From Isoetes taiwanensis (Eukaryota; Streptophyta; Lycopodiopsida; Isoetales; Isoetaceae): a stretch of 64,000 nucleotides of DNA. The stretch spans positions 4,449,962 to 4,513,961 of the forward strand of contig JAJEKV010000054.1 in the NCBI GenBank assembly GCA_021234155.1, in the 5' to 3' direction. This document shows positions 21,341 through 32,500 of the stretch, piece by piece (position 1 is the first letter of the stretch; each line of letters starts with the position of its first letter). The translations under genes and the position numbers were made by a program. The notes beneath the pieces were generated by a model, which worked only from the letters and a program-made list of their open reading frames with translations, ran no database searches and was not told where the DNA came from.

Positions 21341-23793
21341 TACTCTGAGATGTCTTTGCCGTATCGTCCATCACATGCTGATGCTACATACGATTTCAAA
21401 TAGGGGGTTCGTGCAGTCCAGGTATGCTTTTCTTATAGGCAGCAATGTTTTAAGTTTATATGGTTAATGTATAACTGACTAATTTCTCAAGGGAGGTGGG
21501 AGATCTTCAGCAAGAGAGACTATAGGTAGGGTTGCAGCTGGTGCAACTGCAAAAAAGATTCTTCAATTACACTTTGGAATAGAGGTATATTGTTTGTTCT
21601 GCCATATACTAGCCTTCAGAATACATCTCTAGCACCACGTTACGGATTTTAGTAGTCACGGCAAGCCTTTTGCATCCCTTCCTATATTCAGGTATTGGCT
21701 TATGTCTCACAAGTTCATAAAGTTGCAGTTCCTGAAGGAGTCATAGACCATTAACAACTTCACTATGGAACAGGTTTGGTGGGGAGGAAAACCAGCTGCT
21801 GGTTTGTATGAGCATATTGGGTATAATGGATCACTCACTTCTATTGTAATGATTGCAGACTATTTTCTTGCATGCACGCTTCTTCCTCTCTAATGCAAAT
21901 TGGACTGATTTGAGAAACCCAACCCTTCCATAGGGATATGGCAGCATCGAGAAAAGACAAAAAGGATTATGCAGTTAGATTTTTAACCGCTTTATGATGT
22001 CTTCTGTGTTTCGAGGTCCAACATGGGATGCGGATTGGACCATACCGAAGTTGAAGACTTCTGAATTTTCTGTTTGCCTTTGCAACGTGGTCTCTGGACA
22101 TGTCTCTATCAGAAAACCTCGCAAATTCAGATACGTACACACCTTGAGCCTTGGGATCAATGTCATTAGACAGATTGAGCAGCATTTTCTTCCACGTCGG
22201 AGTCTCCTTATTGTACAAGCCTTTCTCCTGTCTTTGAATCGTTTGGAGTCCATGTAAATCCGTTTCCCTCTGCCAGAAGACAAGCACTGCTTGACTGCAT
22301 GAATGCGGTGAGACTTTTACAATATGAGATATATGAGACATGTTCGTGCATATGGTATTCAATTCAAAGAAGGGTCTGACGGAATAGGAGTCTATGCTGC
22401 AAAAGATATTCTAGACATTCAGAAGCTGTTGTTATACCTCTGATATGTACAAACTGAGCATGTGAATATGGTAACTGTAGAATAAAAATTTCGTAGTTCA
22501 ACTTTAGCCCACTTCATTTTGGTTATATTCTGGTAGCTTGTTTAATTTGTTTTGTAAATACAGACTATTATTGAGATACCAATGGAGCTTATGATTATAG
22601 TAATGGTCCTACTATTGCTGAGAAAATGATAGAAGCAATTGATGCAGTAAGAGTGAAAGGCGATTCTGTTGGCGGGGTAGTGACATGTATTGCACGGAAT
22701 GTTCCCAAGGTAATCTATTGACTTGGTTGATGGCTCCCTTGCTCTGTCATTGCCATCTACTTCATAAGAACATTTCGTGACGACAAACAACAAAAGAAAT
22801 AAATACGTAACCTTAACAAAAACTAAGTACGTGGCTTTTCTTCAAATTTTTCCTTTTTTCCAAGTGTGAAATGACCATGCTCATTTTGTTGGTGTCTTTA
22901 ACATTAGGGACTTGGTTCTCCAGTTTTTGATAAACTCGTGGCAGAGCTTGCCAAAGCACTTATGTCACTCCCAGCAACAAAAGGTTTTGAAATCAGAAGT
23001 GGGTTTTCTGGTACGTTATCAGTGAAGGAAGTTTTTTCTTTGTGGCAAGTAAGATAATGTTGAAATGATTATTGTACAGGTTCCTTAATGACTGGAAGTG
23101 AACACAATGATGAGTTTTATATTGATAACATGGGAAATGTAAGAACAAGAACAAATAGATCGGAGGCATCCAGGCAAGTATTGGACCTTATTAATATCAA
23201 TTGCGAGATAAAAACCAAGTCAATTGTCAATGTGCACAATGTCATTTTATGGAAAGGTCTAAGCTTTGACTGTTCTTACTTAGCAGGGAGTCTCAAATGG
23301 GGAGACAATTGTACCAAGAGTTGCATTTAAACCGACATCAACAATTACAGTAAGTGAAGGTTGAGGCAGCATTTGGCTTTTGCCAAAAAATCTTGCGTGC
23401 TAACAAGTCCTCTTTAACAGAAAAATCAAAAGACCGTAACACGTGGTAAGCAGGAGACAGAACTAAGGGCTCGGGGAAGACATTAACCTTTTGTTGTTCC
23501 AAGAGGTATATTAATAGCATAACAAACATTTTGTTTTATCGGGGAAGACATTAACCTTTTGTTGTTCCAAGAGGTATATTAATAGCATAACAAACATTTT
23601 GTTTTATTTATAACTAAGTTCTGCTCTGCATCTGCAGCTGTTCCAATGGTTGAAGCTATGGTGGCTTTAGTTCTGGTTGATCAGTTGCTTCAGCAATATG
23701 CACAATGCCAGTTCTTACCGTTAGATTCTGTCATAAGTGAAAGAACCATAAGGCAAAAAGATGAGTCTCATGCAATTGAGCATCAAGCTACAG
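21341..23793 (+). pseudogene. Chorismate synthase gene fragment, copy 1 (captured)
   Basis: Chorismate synthase makes chorismate from EPSP in the plastid shikimate pathway. Exon-like segments with GT-AG borders: 21341-21421 (YSEMSLPYRPSHADATYDFK), 21492-21584 ([20 protein letters not shown]), 21692-21773 (VLAYVSQVHKVAVPEGVIDH), ~22590-22709 (DAVRVKGDSVGGVVTCIARN), 22908-23010 ([20 protein letters not shown]), 23080-23173 ([20 protein letters not shown]), 23287-23349 ([20 protein letters not shown]), 23421-~23507 (KNQKTVTR) and 23638-23793 (VPMVEAMVALVLVDQLLQQY). The transit peptide and about the first 100 mature residues are absent. In-frame stops (after ATYDFK and after VIDH) and a 68-bp duplication in the eighth exon show it is dead. 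Both copies share these lesions, so it decayed before duplication. Confidence 0.92.
23472..23607. repeat. 68-bp tandem duplication in captured gene
   Basis: Two identical 68-bp units (starting cggggaagacattaacc) cover the end of the eighth exon and the start of the following intron. The matching duplication is in copy 2 at about 34657-34795, so it arose before the large duplication. Confidence 0.9.
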
Positions 23794-25457
23794 GTGTTTA
23801 GCAGTTTTCTTCTATTACCCACAATCGTGGAATTCTGGAGTACAAAATCCAGATATATAATCACAAATGTATTTTGCACTATAAAACACATCAGACATGT
23901 GAAAAGCTTGGAATTAGATCATGAAGATACGCACCTTAACAAATTGTGCATCATTTATTCATATCTATTGTGGCTGTCAAGTGTCTTATCAATATCACAC
24001 CTCCATTTTCACATGAGAAGCTGTGATACATCGGAAATTTAATTTGGGGAAGGTATTTTTAAGGAAAAATTCTCAACGAAAAATTTGAGTTCTACAAAAT
24101 AAATGGTGTAGAATTTAACAAAATTTTGGTTTTGAAGTTGATTACAAGAATTTGACCAACATGAACAGTAGATAGCTGCAGCATTGTGTATTAGAGATAT
24201 GTTAAAGTGGTGATTCCACGCTCCAAGTTGACTGTCACGAAATCTTCACAAATATCCTTGAACAGAATATAAAAACTTATTATTTCTATAATGAAAGATA
24301 AACAATTTGGATAAGTTGGTCACCATTGTAATCATTTGGCAAAAATGTGGACTTAGGGACAGGGTTTGGGAGGAATAAGGTTTATGAAGTTCTTGAACAT
24401 TTTCTTAGCCATACAGATGCTTTATGTGTCACGTCCAAGTTGCAACATTTTATGGTGTTTGCGAGATGTTTTATACAATTTCTTGACAATAGAAAAAACA
24501 CAAACAATACAAATAAAATGAATATTTTGGAGCTTCTCCGTTTTCTCTTTCTAATTAATGCTTACAGGTATTGCCTCATTTTCTTTTGAATTCGCGGGAG
24601 TGCTTCACATAGCAGCTACATTATTTGCCTAATTGTACAATAAAAACTCCTATAGAACATGCTCTAAAACTTAATAAAGAACATTGTACTTGCAATATGA
24701 AACAAGATTGTGCTTCATTAAAGGAGGCTTTGCATCTTGTTTGAACATCATAGAAAGTGACGTAGTTGATTAGAGGCACAACTTGCAACTTGCCAACATA
24801 AAGAAATAATCACCACAATGCAATAGAGGGTAGACACATAAAGAAATAAATCACCACGACCAATAGTTTTTTTATTGAAGGACGTCAGTCTATTTACCAC
24901 GACCAATAGTTGGTAGATCCTCGCAAGACAAATGAAGGTATAACCTAGCTATCCAATGTTTTGCCACAAATTTTTTGAAGGTTACAACATTAAAAATTAT
25001 TCACCGTCAAACACCAACCAACCATTGCTTGGCTAGCCAGATGGATGCTCCAGATCTCATATAAGCACCGTCAGCGACCATCAAGAATGTACCAAGACAA
25101 TCAAAGAACATATTTTACCTAACATACATAGCCATGTTAGATTTCTCAGTTATGTGCAAAAAGATTGAGAGAGTGTCTCAAATGATGGCATTTTCAAAAT
25201 ACGATCATATGTTTGTGAGAAAACTTGAGACTTAGGATAATCATATGGAATTCATTATATCCATGACAAAACAAGCTTATTCGATACAGGGACATTTATC
25301 TCCATAGATGGAGCTTAATGGAAGACTTAAGACATGTAAAGACTACATCAGTTGTGTTTATGAATAAATCTCCAATTTAATAGGTTCCCCACAATATTTA
25401 TTTGTTGAAGTTAAATCCACAATTCTCATTAATTTTAAATTTATACCCGACAAAAAG
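23794..25457. other. Helitron 3' part, no gene seen
   Basis: AT-rich, non-coding. Around 24860-24960 it differs from copy 2 by insertions of tens of bases, for example a repeated ccacgaccaatagtt phrase. Confidence 0.5.
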
Positions 25458-25485
25458 CCTAGCAACGCTGGGCACTTTTTCTAGT
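25458..25485 (+). terminator. Helitron 3' hairpin and CTAG/T end, copy 1
   Basis: Hairpin arms gcctagc and gctgggc around a short loop, then acttttt, then CTAG and the target T. This is the rolling-circle termination signal of Helitrons. Confidence 0.85.
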
Positions 25486-28024
25486 GAGATATATGGAAAT
25501 AATGTATGCATAAATTTTGCCAAAAATAAAAAATACAAGCACATAAAATGGAGAGCATGAACGCATCCTTATGAAAATAGATGAGAAAACAAACCCCTAA
25601 TTGCACTAAGTTAAAGCGAGGAAAAGCGAGCATACCCCATCCTCAAAATAGAACGTATCCACATCCATAACGTAATTCTTCTAAGAATGCATTCATAATG
25701 GTCCACCAATCAACAAATGAAGAAAACCTAGAAAAATGCCCAAGCATGATGACATCACAACGATGCAAAATGATCAAATGAAACAATGTGCAAGCGCAGA
25801 CTAAAAGGCTCAAGACATCAAGAACATAGAATATCGACTCAAAACCAAAGGAAAAGAAGGCCTAGGTAAAACCGGACGCCATCCGATCGGAGATGGAGCA
25901 CCGTAACTTATGACTGGGTAAGCTCGAAAATAAGGATACAAGAAAGGTTCCACGTCAAATGTTAGCACAAGACCATGCCGAAAGAAAAAATTTCATCAGC
26001 CTAAACTCCCAACATAAACACAAATTCGAGACATGCAGTGCATGAAAGAGATCGACTTGAAGCGGTATCCGGCCAACACAATACCAAAGTTGCTATGCAA
26101 TCCAGTGCAATCCAAGCTACGGGCATAATAAGCAATGGCGAACACGCAAATGCTAAAAGCAAGATCATTGCATAATTATAACAAGCATGAACTAGCGCCA
26201 AGACTAGTCGAGCTATGGCAACCCGAATGAATGAGACATACAACCCAAACACATTACTTGGCAATTAGCTTCTAGAAAAACATGAGAACTTAAAATGACC
26301 TAGCCAAAAAACTTTAAATGACATGCCAACCCAAGACACGACAACCACAAAGTTTCCACCATGGCACCCTCGCGTTGCTCACAAAGTTATCACAGCCTGA
26401 TACAAGCAGGCAACAAGGGGGCTATACACTCGCTATACCAATCAACAACCGCCATCCAATAAGAACATGCATGAACACATGCACCCGTGCTAGATGCTCA
26501 TGTTGAAAAAATAGATACTTCGTCATATGAAGAAATGAATAAGGTAAGCAAAAAACGATATCTACTATGCTGAACAAGATGAGCAAAATGTCAAAAATGT
26601 CTTTACTAACGAAATTATTGCACCCGTATTCAGAAAAGCACTATATATGTATTTTCGCAAACGACAACTATGATGCAAGATTACGATAAACGATGCAGAA
26701 ATCATCCATGCTAGACGAATAATTGTGAAGAAATAAAGTCTACATCCTAGAAGTGTGTCCGCTACGCCCAACCAGACCAACAATAAAAAATGTAGAAACC
26801 AATGCCACCGAAAACTTACAGTCCAATACAGGTGAACTTGTCATAGTCGTCCAAGAACATTTGGTGAAGCACCTCCAACCGACAAGCTCTTGATGTCGCG
26901 TCATGCAAACCCACCCATAGAGCAAACTGCCAATAATCACGATCATGCCTATATGAAAAGTGCACTATCCATAGGCCTACGATGATAGTGAGATCACAAT
27001 GACACAAGCTGCAACAACTGCGAAACTTGGAAAACCAAGAAGAGAGTCAAGCCTTTAATATAATTGCCATGGGATAACCCACATGGGCCACAAGAAGGTA
27101 ATGTAAAGACTAAAAACTATGGTAAAAAATGACCCAGAAATTGGGCACCCATTCTGTAACCTGATGGGGAAGATTCGACAGATCAGGTGGAGCACCTGCC
27201 GCCTAATCCGACCTGCAGTCGACTACCTGGCAAGCCAAATCGGCCGCTGAACTGTGACTGGCCCGGATCCAGGCAAACCCACCGCCTCAAATGGATGCCT
27301 AGTACAGATCGGTTTGAGCGGCACTCCTGGTTGCAGATTGAAGTAAAACCGCCCTCCAGAAACCATGAGATCAGAGAAACGAAATCATCTATCAATTTGT
27401 GCGCAGGAAAAACCATGAAAAAACACAAAGAGACGAAGAGGTTGAATGGGGGATCTGAATCAGAGCTGCTTGATGCGGAAGAACAATAAGATCTAAGCTA
27501 AACAATAAAAGCTTATCAAATAAAGGGAGTCGTCAGAACACAGCAGTAGTTCATGGGCTAGTTTAATCAAACCTCCAGACGGAATATCAGAGCGGATCAT
27601 GTACAAAGAACCAAATGGAATAAGAAAAGCCGGGAAAAACCCAATCTGATGACAAAAAAAGGAAAACACCAAAGCAGGCATCCCAACAATAACCTTGGTT
27701 CTTCTCTATGAAACAAAAAACTAAAAACAATAGCAACGATTCCTTGATTTCCAAGCTACCGGTCAGAGCTTTAGGTGGTCAGAGCTTTAGGTGGGTTGCG
27801 GTGGCCTACTGAAGGTCGGCCCGCTCAACCTAAACCCCACATGATCCATCAACGAGCAGGCCTGCATCAAACCAGCACCAAGCAAACCCAGAAGCGACAA
27901 ATCAAGCCCAGGCAACCCCAAACTTGTACGCGCGCTGCAGACCCGTTTTCCTCAGTAGAAGAATAGGTAGGAAAGGGGGAAGCAGACCCATTTGTCCTTA
28001 GTAGAAGAATAGGTAGGAAAGGGG
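25486..28024. other. Right part of tandem unit 1, no gene recognised
   Basis: A-rich, non-coding in appearance. A GC-richer patch at 27150-27330 could be a decayed exon (minus strand) but matches nothing I know. Near 27950-28020 a phrase gtagaagaataggtaggaaa repeats twice just before R2, ending in a purine run that resembles a polypurine tract. Confidence 0.45.
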
Positions 28025-28132
28025 AAAATTTGTGGAGCCAAAGAGCAGAAATGGAAGAAGCTCAAGAGAACGCCGATGAAAAGAGGAAATGAAATAGAGG
28101 TGGTATAAATAGGAAAAGCGAGAGAGGGCGTG
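28025..28132. repeat. Terminal repeat R2, left part
   Basis: Same as R1 from aaatttgtggagcc through tataaatag to agagagggcgt, where it is interrupted. The rest of R2 resumes at 28943. Confidence 0.8.
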
Positions 28133-28942
28133 ATAACCAATTGGGCACACATGAAGAAAACAACATTGACAACGAGCATATCAAAGATCCAGGCACTTCG
28201 AGTCGCTTCTTTAAAAGAGCTCGTCGTAGCTCTGCAGGAAAAGACTGAATGATTTTCGAAAAGACAAAAAGACTTAAACATTACTTCTAAGTTTTCATAG
28301 TTGAGTTTTTATGCTTTACCAATAAAATGCTCAATGTTGGGCTAAAAACATTGCAATAAAAATGTCCACCATATGGACTTGAACGTTTACAAATATAATG
28401 ACTTAGTTTTAAAGTACATGTTAGAAGTTAGAATAAGAATGAAAAATAGAATCTTCGAACAAGGATTTGGTGACGGACGGAGCGGTTAACTTGGCTGTCG
28501 GGAGGCAGCATTCTGGTATTGGACAGCGTCATTGGAAGCATTGGCAGCATCTAGATATAAATAGGTGTGATTTGTTATGGAAATCACGAGTGGTTGTGCC
28601 AAAGTTATTGTCTCGGAATTCTTGTTGTACTTGACATTTTGTGAATGAATAGAAAAGCCATTTCGTCACCATATTTTGTAGCATTTATTTCTTCCCATCA
28701 TGATATTTGTGTTTCACGTTGCTTATTTCCATTCCTTGTACAAAAGTATTTTGTTGCCTTGAATACCATTTCCTTAAGCTTTAGTTTTGCATCCAACTTG
28801 TAGGACATGGTGGCTTTGGAGACTTTGCACTCTATGAATGATGCATACGAATGGTTGGACAATTCAGAGGTAAGTTCAAAATTACTGCCACAGTTTTAGG
28901 TTTAGTTGTTGCTTTATTGTTAGAGTGTGAGAGGCTCTTAAC
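28133..28942. mobile_element. ~0.8 kb insertion in R2, with an exon-like segment
   Basis: Unique DNA that splits R2. The short direct repeat agggcgt ends the left part of R2 and begins the right part, so it may be a 7-bp target duplication. No clear terminal inverted repeats are seen. Inside, 28804-28870 reads DMVALETLHSMNDAYEWLDN between a TTGTAG acceptor and a GTAAG donor, a credible exon of an unrecognised gene. Upstream, 28160-28250 reads NEHIKDPGTSSRFFKRARRS. This could be another gene-fragment carrier. Confidence 0.5.
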
Positions 28943-29017
28943 AGGGCGTCCCCATCCAAGGAATGTCGGTTCTATTGCGATACTATCGCAATAGAACCGT
29001 GGCATTCCTAGGATGGG
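28943..29017. repeat. Terminal repeat R2, right part, with palindrome
   Basis: Resumes with agggcgtccccatcc and contains the full palindrome (perfect arms 28967-28982 and 28984-28999), ending at ggatggg before the interior of unit 2. Confidence 0.85.
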
Positions 29018-29044
29018 TCCTATGACACAATCAAGTGGCCGATA

Positions 29045-31351
29045 GAAGAGGAACCCATCTCAAAAAATTGGAGCAAACTGAATGACTAGGAAAAAATGGG
29101 GCAAGAAAAGACTGGAAGAACGGGCAAAAAGGATGAATAGACAAGGATAAGACCAACGTGAACAAGGCAGAGAGAAAAGCCAAAGGGACACCCGAAAGTC
29201 ATGGAACAAGAAAGACGTGACCAACAAAATGCAACAATGATACAAGAAAGAAAGACGACGGCAAAAGAAAAACAGACCGATAAAGACAAAGCGGATGAAC
29301 TAGGCTAAAAGAATGGGGGAGACTGACTAGGCAAAAAACAAAATTGATGGAGAAGTGGGCAAAATAGAACAACTAGAATGAAGTAGACAAATGGGACAAA
29401 TGGAATAAGGGGCTAAGCGAGACTGGTGGAGAAAGAGGGATAACTCGAGCAGTGGGCACCCATGATCTAGATACGAGTAGGGCAAATAACAATTAAGGCA
29501 ATTCAAGAGAGAAGAAGAAGAGGAGTCAGGACGAAAGCGATGCAAGGGATGAAAGATGAAACGAGGGAGCAAGAGCAACCGGGGAATTAGAGGGATAGAC
29601 AGATACATAGATACATAGAAAGCATGACCAAAACTAAAGAAAAAGAATTAAATGAGGCTACAACAACGGAGACACCACAAACACATAGAGCAAAGACAAA
29701 ATAGGGAAGGGAACTAAATGAGAAACGAGCACTTACAAAGAAAACATGAAAGGACCCCTAAAAAAAATAAAACAAGGAATAGCGAAAAATTAGAGCAGGA
29801 ATAGCAAAAAATTAGAGCAAAGGGACAAAAAAGGACCTGAACCAAAAAATGACTAATTAAGAAAATGTGACAAAATTACAAGGAGCAAAGAATGAGAAAG
29901 AATCAAGAACTATGAAATCAAAAAACTCATCGAGAATCTAAGACTAACTGACAAAGGACCACAAAAAAAGGACATGGTAAAGATTGAAATGAAGGGTATG
30001 TAATCTAGAAATACTAGCGTAAAACAAAGGCATAGATAAACCATAGAAAAAAGGAGGCAACTCCGCACAAACAGACTGGATGAGTGAAGTCAGAAGTCAA
30101 TGGGATAAATAAAGCAAAAAGGTGAAAAAACGAGACATATGGAAGCAAAGGTAGAAAGGCCACTAATCAAAGGAGTCAATGGGGTCAAAAAGAGGAAAGT
30201 CAGAGAAGAGAGGTGAAGGAACAATGGTATATTACGGCAAATGGAATGGAAGGGACTAATGTGGAGAACTGAAGAAAGAAAAAACCGCAATGAAGTTAAA
30301 TGACGACACGGAGTCAATGATGTTAGGGAGGATAGGTGAGGCAAGAGATGTGAGGGGACAATGAGATACTAAGGCAGAGCATATTTAGGAACAATAAGAC
30401 ACATGGATGACACTCGTTTATGGAACCAACAATGAAGCCAATGCAATAAATAGGCCATTGGGCCAACATGGCACAAAAAGGAATGGAAGGCAAGGAAATT
30501 GAAGAGGTGGAGCAAAGTAAAGATGAAGTATCATGGATAAGGAGGATCTAAAAAAGGTCAAGATACAAGTATGAAATTATAGCAACAAATAATAAAGACC
30601 AAATAAAACCCAATGGAGACTCGATGATCCTTCTAAAGAGAATGTGAAAGACCGAAAAGATGGAAATGCTTGGGAAGGACAAATGGAACGATTACCAAAA
30701 ATAGTGTCCAATAGAGCAAGTAGAACAAAATAAAACATGAAGACCAAATCATGCAAACAACTTCTATAGACAAACGACCTCGAGATATGTAAATAAAGGA
30801 GCAAGCAGATGATTATAGGAAGGGAACAACCGTATGCAAATCCCAAAACCCGAACATAAGAAACCTCACGCACGATATTACCAATTCTAACACATGAGAA
30901 GCCGCGATCCATGACGAAAAAAGTGCTACATCGAGGCGATAAAACCAGTTGGCTAGAGGGAAGTGGAGTGGAGAATTGATTTCTGCATGAGAATGGAACC
31001 AAAGGAGATGAGTCATATTAGGAGTTAAATGCAAATACGACAAGGATAAGAAAAATGAGAACGGGACGCATTGTCGTGGTGCAATAGAAAATACTAAATA
31101 CCCATTAAAGACAGAGAAAAATGGAACCACAAGAATGGATCATAGCGTGCAATATCTAATGAACTTCGGAGTGCCAACACTAAGAATCCACCACAACGCA
31201 ATGGAAAGGAAGGGGCAATCAAAAAATTAACGAAAACATTGACCAAAGAAAATAATGGTAACGGAGCAACCGTACGAGAAGCTTGGATGGAATATCAGGG
31301 GCCGTGGAGTAGAACTAAAGAAATAAGAAACAAAGGGGATAACGGATGTCA
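29045..31351. other. Purine-rich tract, copy 2
   Basis: Copy of 17880-20188 with the same strand asymmetry and no recognisable coding. The stretch 29880-30880 is nearly unchanged from copy 1. Confidence 0.6.
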
Positions 31352-31751
31352 TCTCTCTTTATACTAAAGGGAAGTGTTTGTCATCAATTTCAATTTTGCA
31401 CCGTTGATGCAAATAGATGGTTGAGATTGAGGATTTGGGAAAGGGCACAACTTACGTTCAGTAGTTAGTTATTGTTTTGCCCGTTCTGGCTAGATCAATG
31501 CATACGAGAAAGAAAACCGTGAACCATTTTGCCCTATCGACTGAGAGTACTTTCTTGGAAACGTGTGCAATGAATAATCTTTTGCCAAGGTATCTCTTAG
31601 GTGCGCAAAACAGAAGTCGGACCTGACAGAAGGTTGCATGCAACGATGAGGCAGAAGGTTTTTTCTTGTGTAACGGCAAAGCATAAGGGTTTTTCTTCCA
31701 CACATCTTACCTGCCGCTCTGTTGTCCAAGGTCCACAGCTTCAGAGTGAAC

Positions 31752-32241
31752 GGAAGACCGTATATATCATCCGGGATGTGGTTAATCCGGACACCCGTTA
31801 TCAGCCATTGTGGTTAATCCGGACCTGCGCAGTTTGAAGCCCAAAAACCAACTGTTTTTGCCCTTTTTTTGATCGATTCTGCTTTATTTCGCCTTAAATC
31901 TATTCCTCTCTTCATCAATCTAACATAAAAGGGGCATACAAAGCGATTGGCATGCTTTTTAAAGCGGATCAAACCTACCCTGAGGAAAACAAGAGTGATC
32001 GATCTAAATTTCTCGCCCGCCGACAGTTTCTACGCTTGGTTTTTTGTCCGGATTAACCACTTTTTGTCCGGATTAACCATTTGGCTGATATCGGATGTCC
32101 GGATTAACCACCGGGCTGATATCGGATGTCCGGATTAACATCGGATGTCCGGATTAACCACCCCGGCTGATACCGGATGTCCGGATTAACCACTCTGTTT
32201 TGTCCGGATTAACCACATCCCGGATGATATATACGGAGTTC
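31752..32241. mobile_element. Fold-back (MULE-like) element, copy 2, with 10-bp TSD
   Basis: Direct repeats cagagtgaac at 31742-31751 and 32242-32251 flank the element. The inverted arms run from ccgtatatat (31758) for 36 bp and match the right arm ending atatacgg (32236) perfectly. It has the same tgtccggattaaccac array as copy 1. No transposase. Length 490 bp. Confidence 0.82.
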
Positions 32242-32500
32242 CAGAGTGAACCTGCCAATTTGGTTTTCTGCAAAGATGGTTTTATGGGCATTTATCTGGC
32301 ACATCTTATTTCCCATAAATCTTTCTTTCTTTCCTCAACTCATGCATTGAAGCAGCTTCTTTTGAACAGGTAATCGAATTTATGCTAAGGTTTTATCCCG
32401 TTGAATTTGATCTGAGCTATTTCTTTTCAGTAATTCCTTGATGCACAAAGATGTGCACATGATTTTCCATGCCGCTTGCACAATCTAATGCTTGAACTAA

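Larger units (their letters stand above)
20189..25484 (+). mobile_element. Non-autonomous Helitron with captured chorismate synthase, copy 1
   Basis: The 5' end TCTCTCTTTATACTAAAGGG begins at 20189 after an A. The 3' end is hairpin GCCTAGCAACGCTGGGC (25458-25474), a short T-rich spacer and CTAG (25481-25484), followed by T. These are the canonical plant Helitron ends and A/T target. No Rep or helicase coding was seen, so it is non-autonomous. Its cargo is a fold-back element (20589-21081) and about nine exons of chorismate synthase in sense orientation (21341-23793). Introns are kept, which means capture at the DNA level. The Helitron lies inside the tandem unit, so insertion preceded the duplication. 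Confidence 0.85.
17839..28024. repeat. Long tandem unit, copy 1 (~10.2 kb)
   Basis: First of two long, nearly collinear units; the partner is 29013-39307. Order: purine-rich tract (17880-20188), Helitron with chorismate synthase fragment (20189-25484), and a right part without genes (25485-28024). Long stretches (for example around 18720-19720 against 29880-30880) are almost identical, so the duplication is recent. Differences concentrate at CAG/CTG/CCG/CGG triplets, apart from a zone near 23800-25000 that has real indels. Confidence 0.9.
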
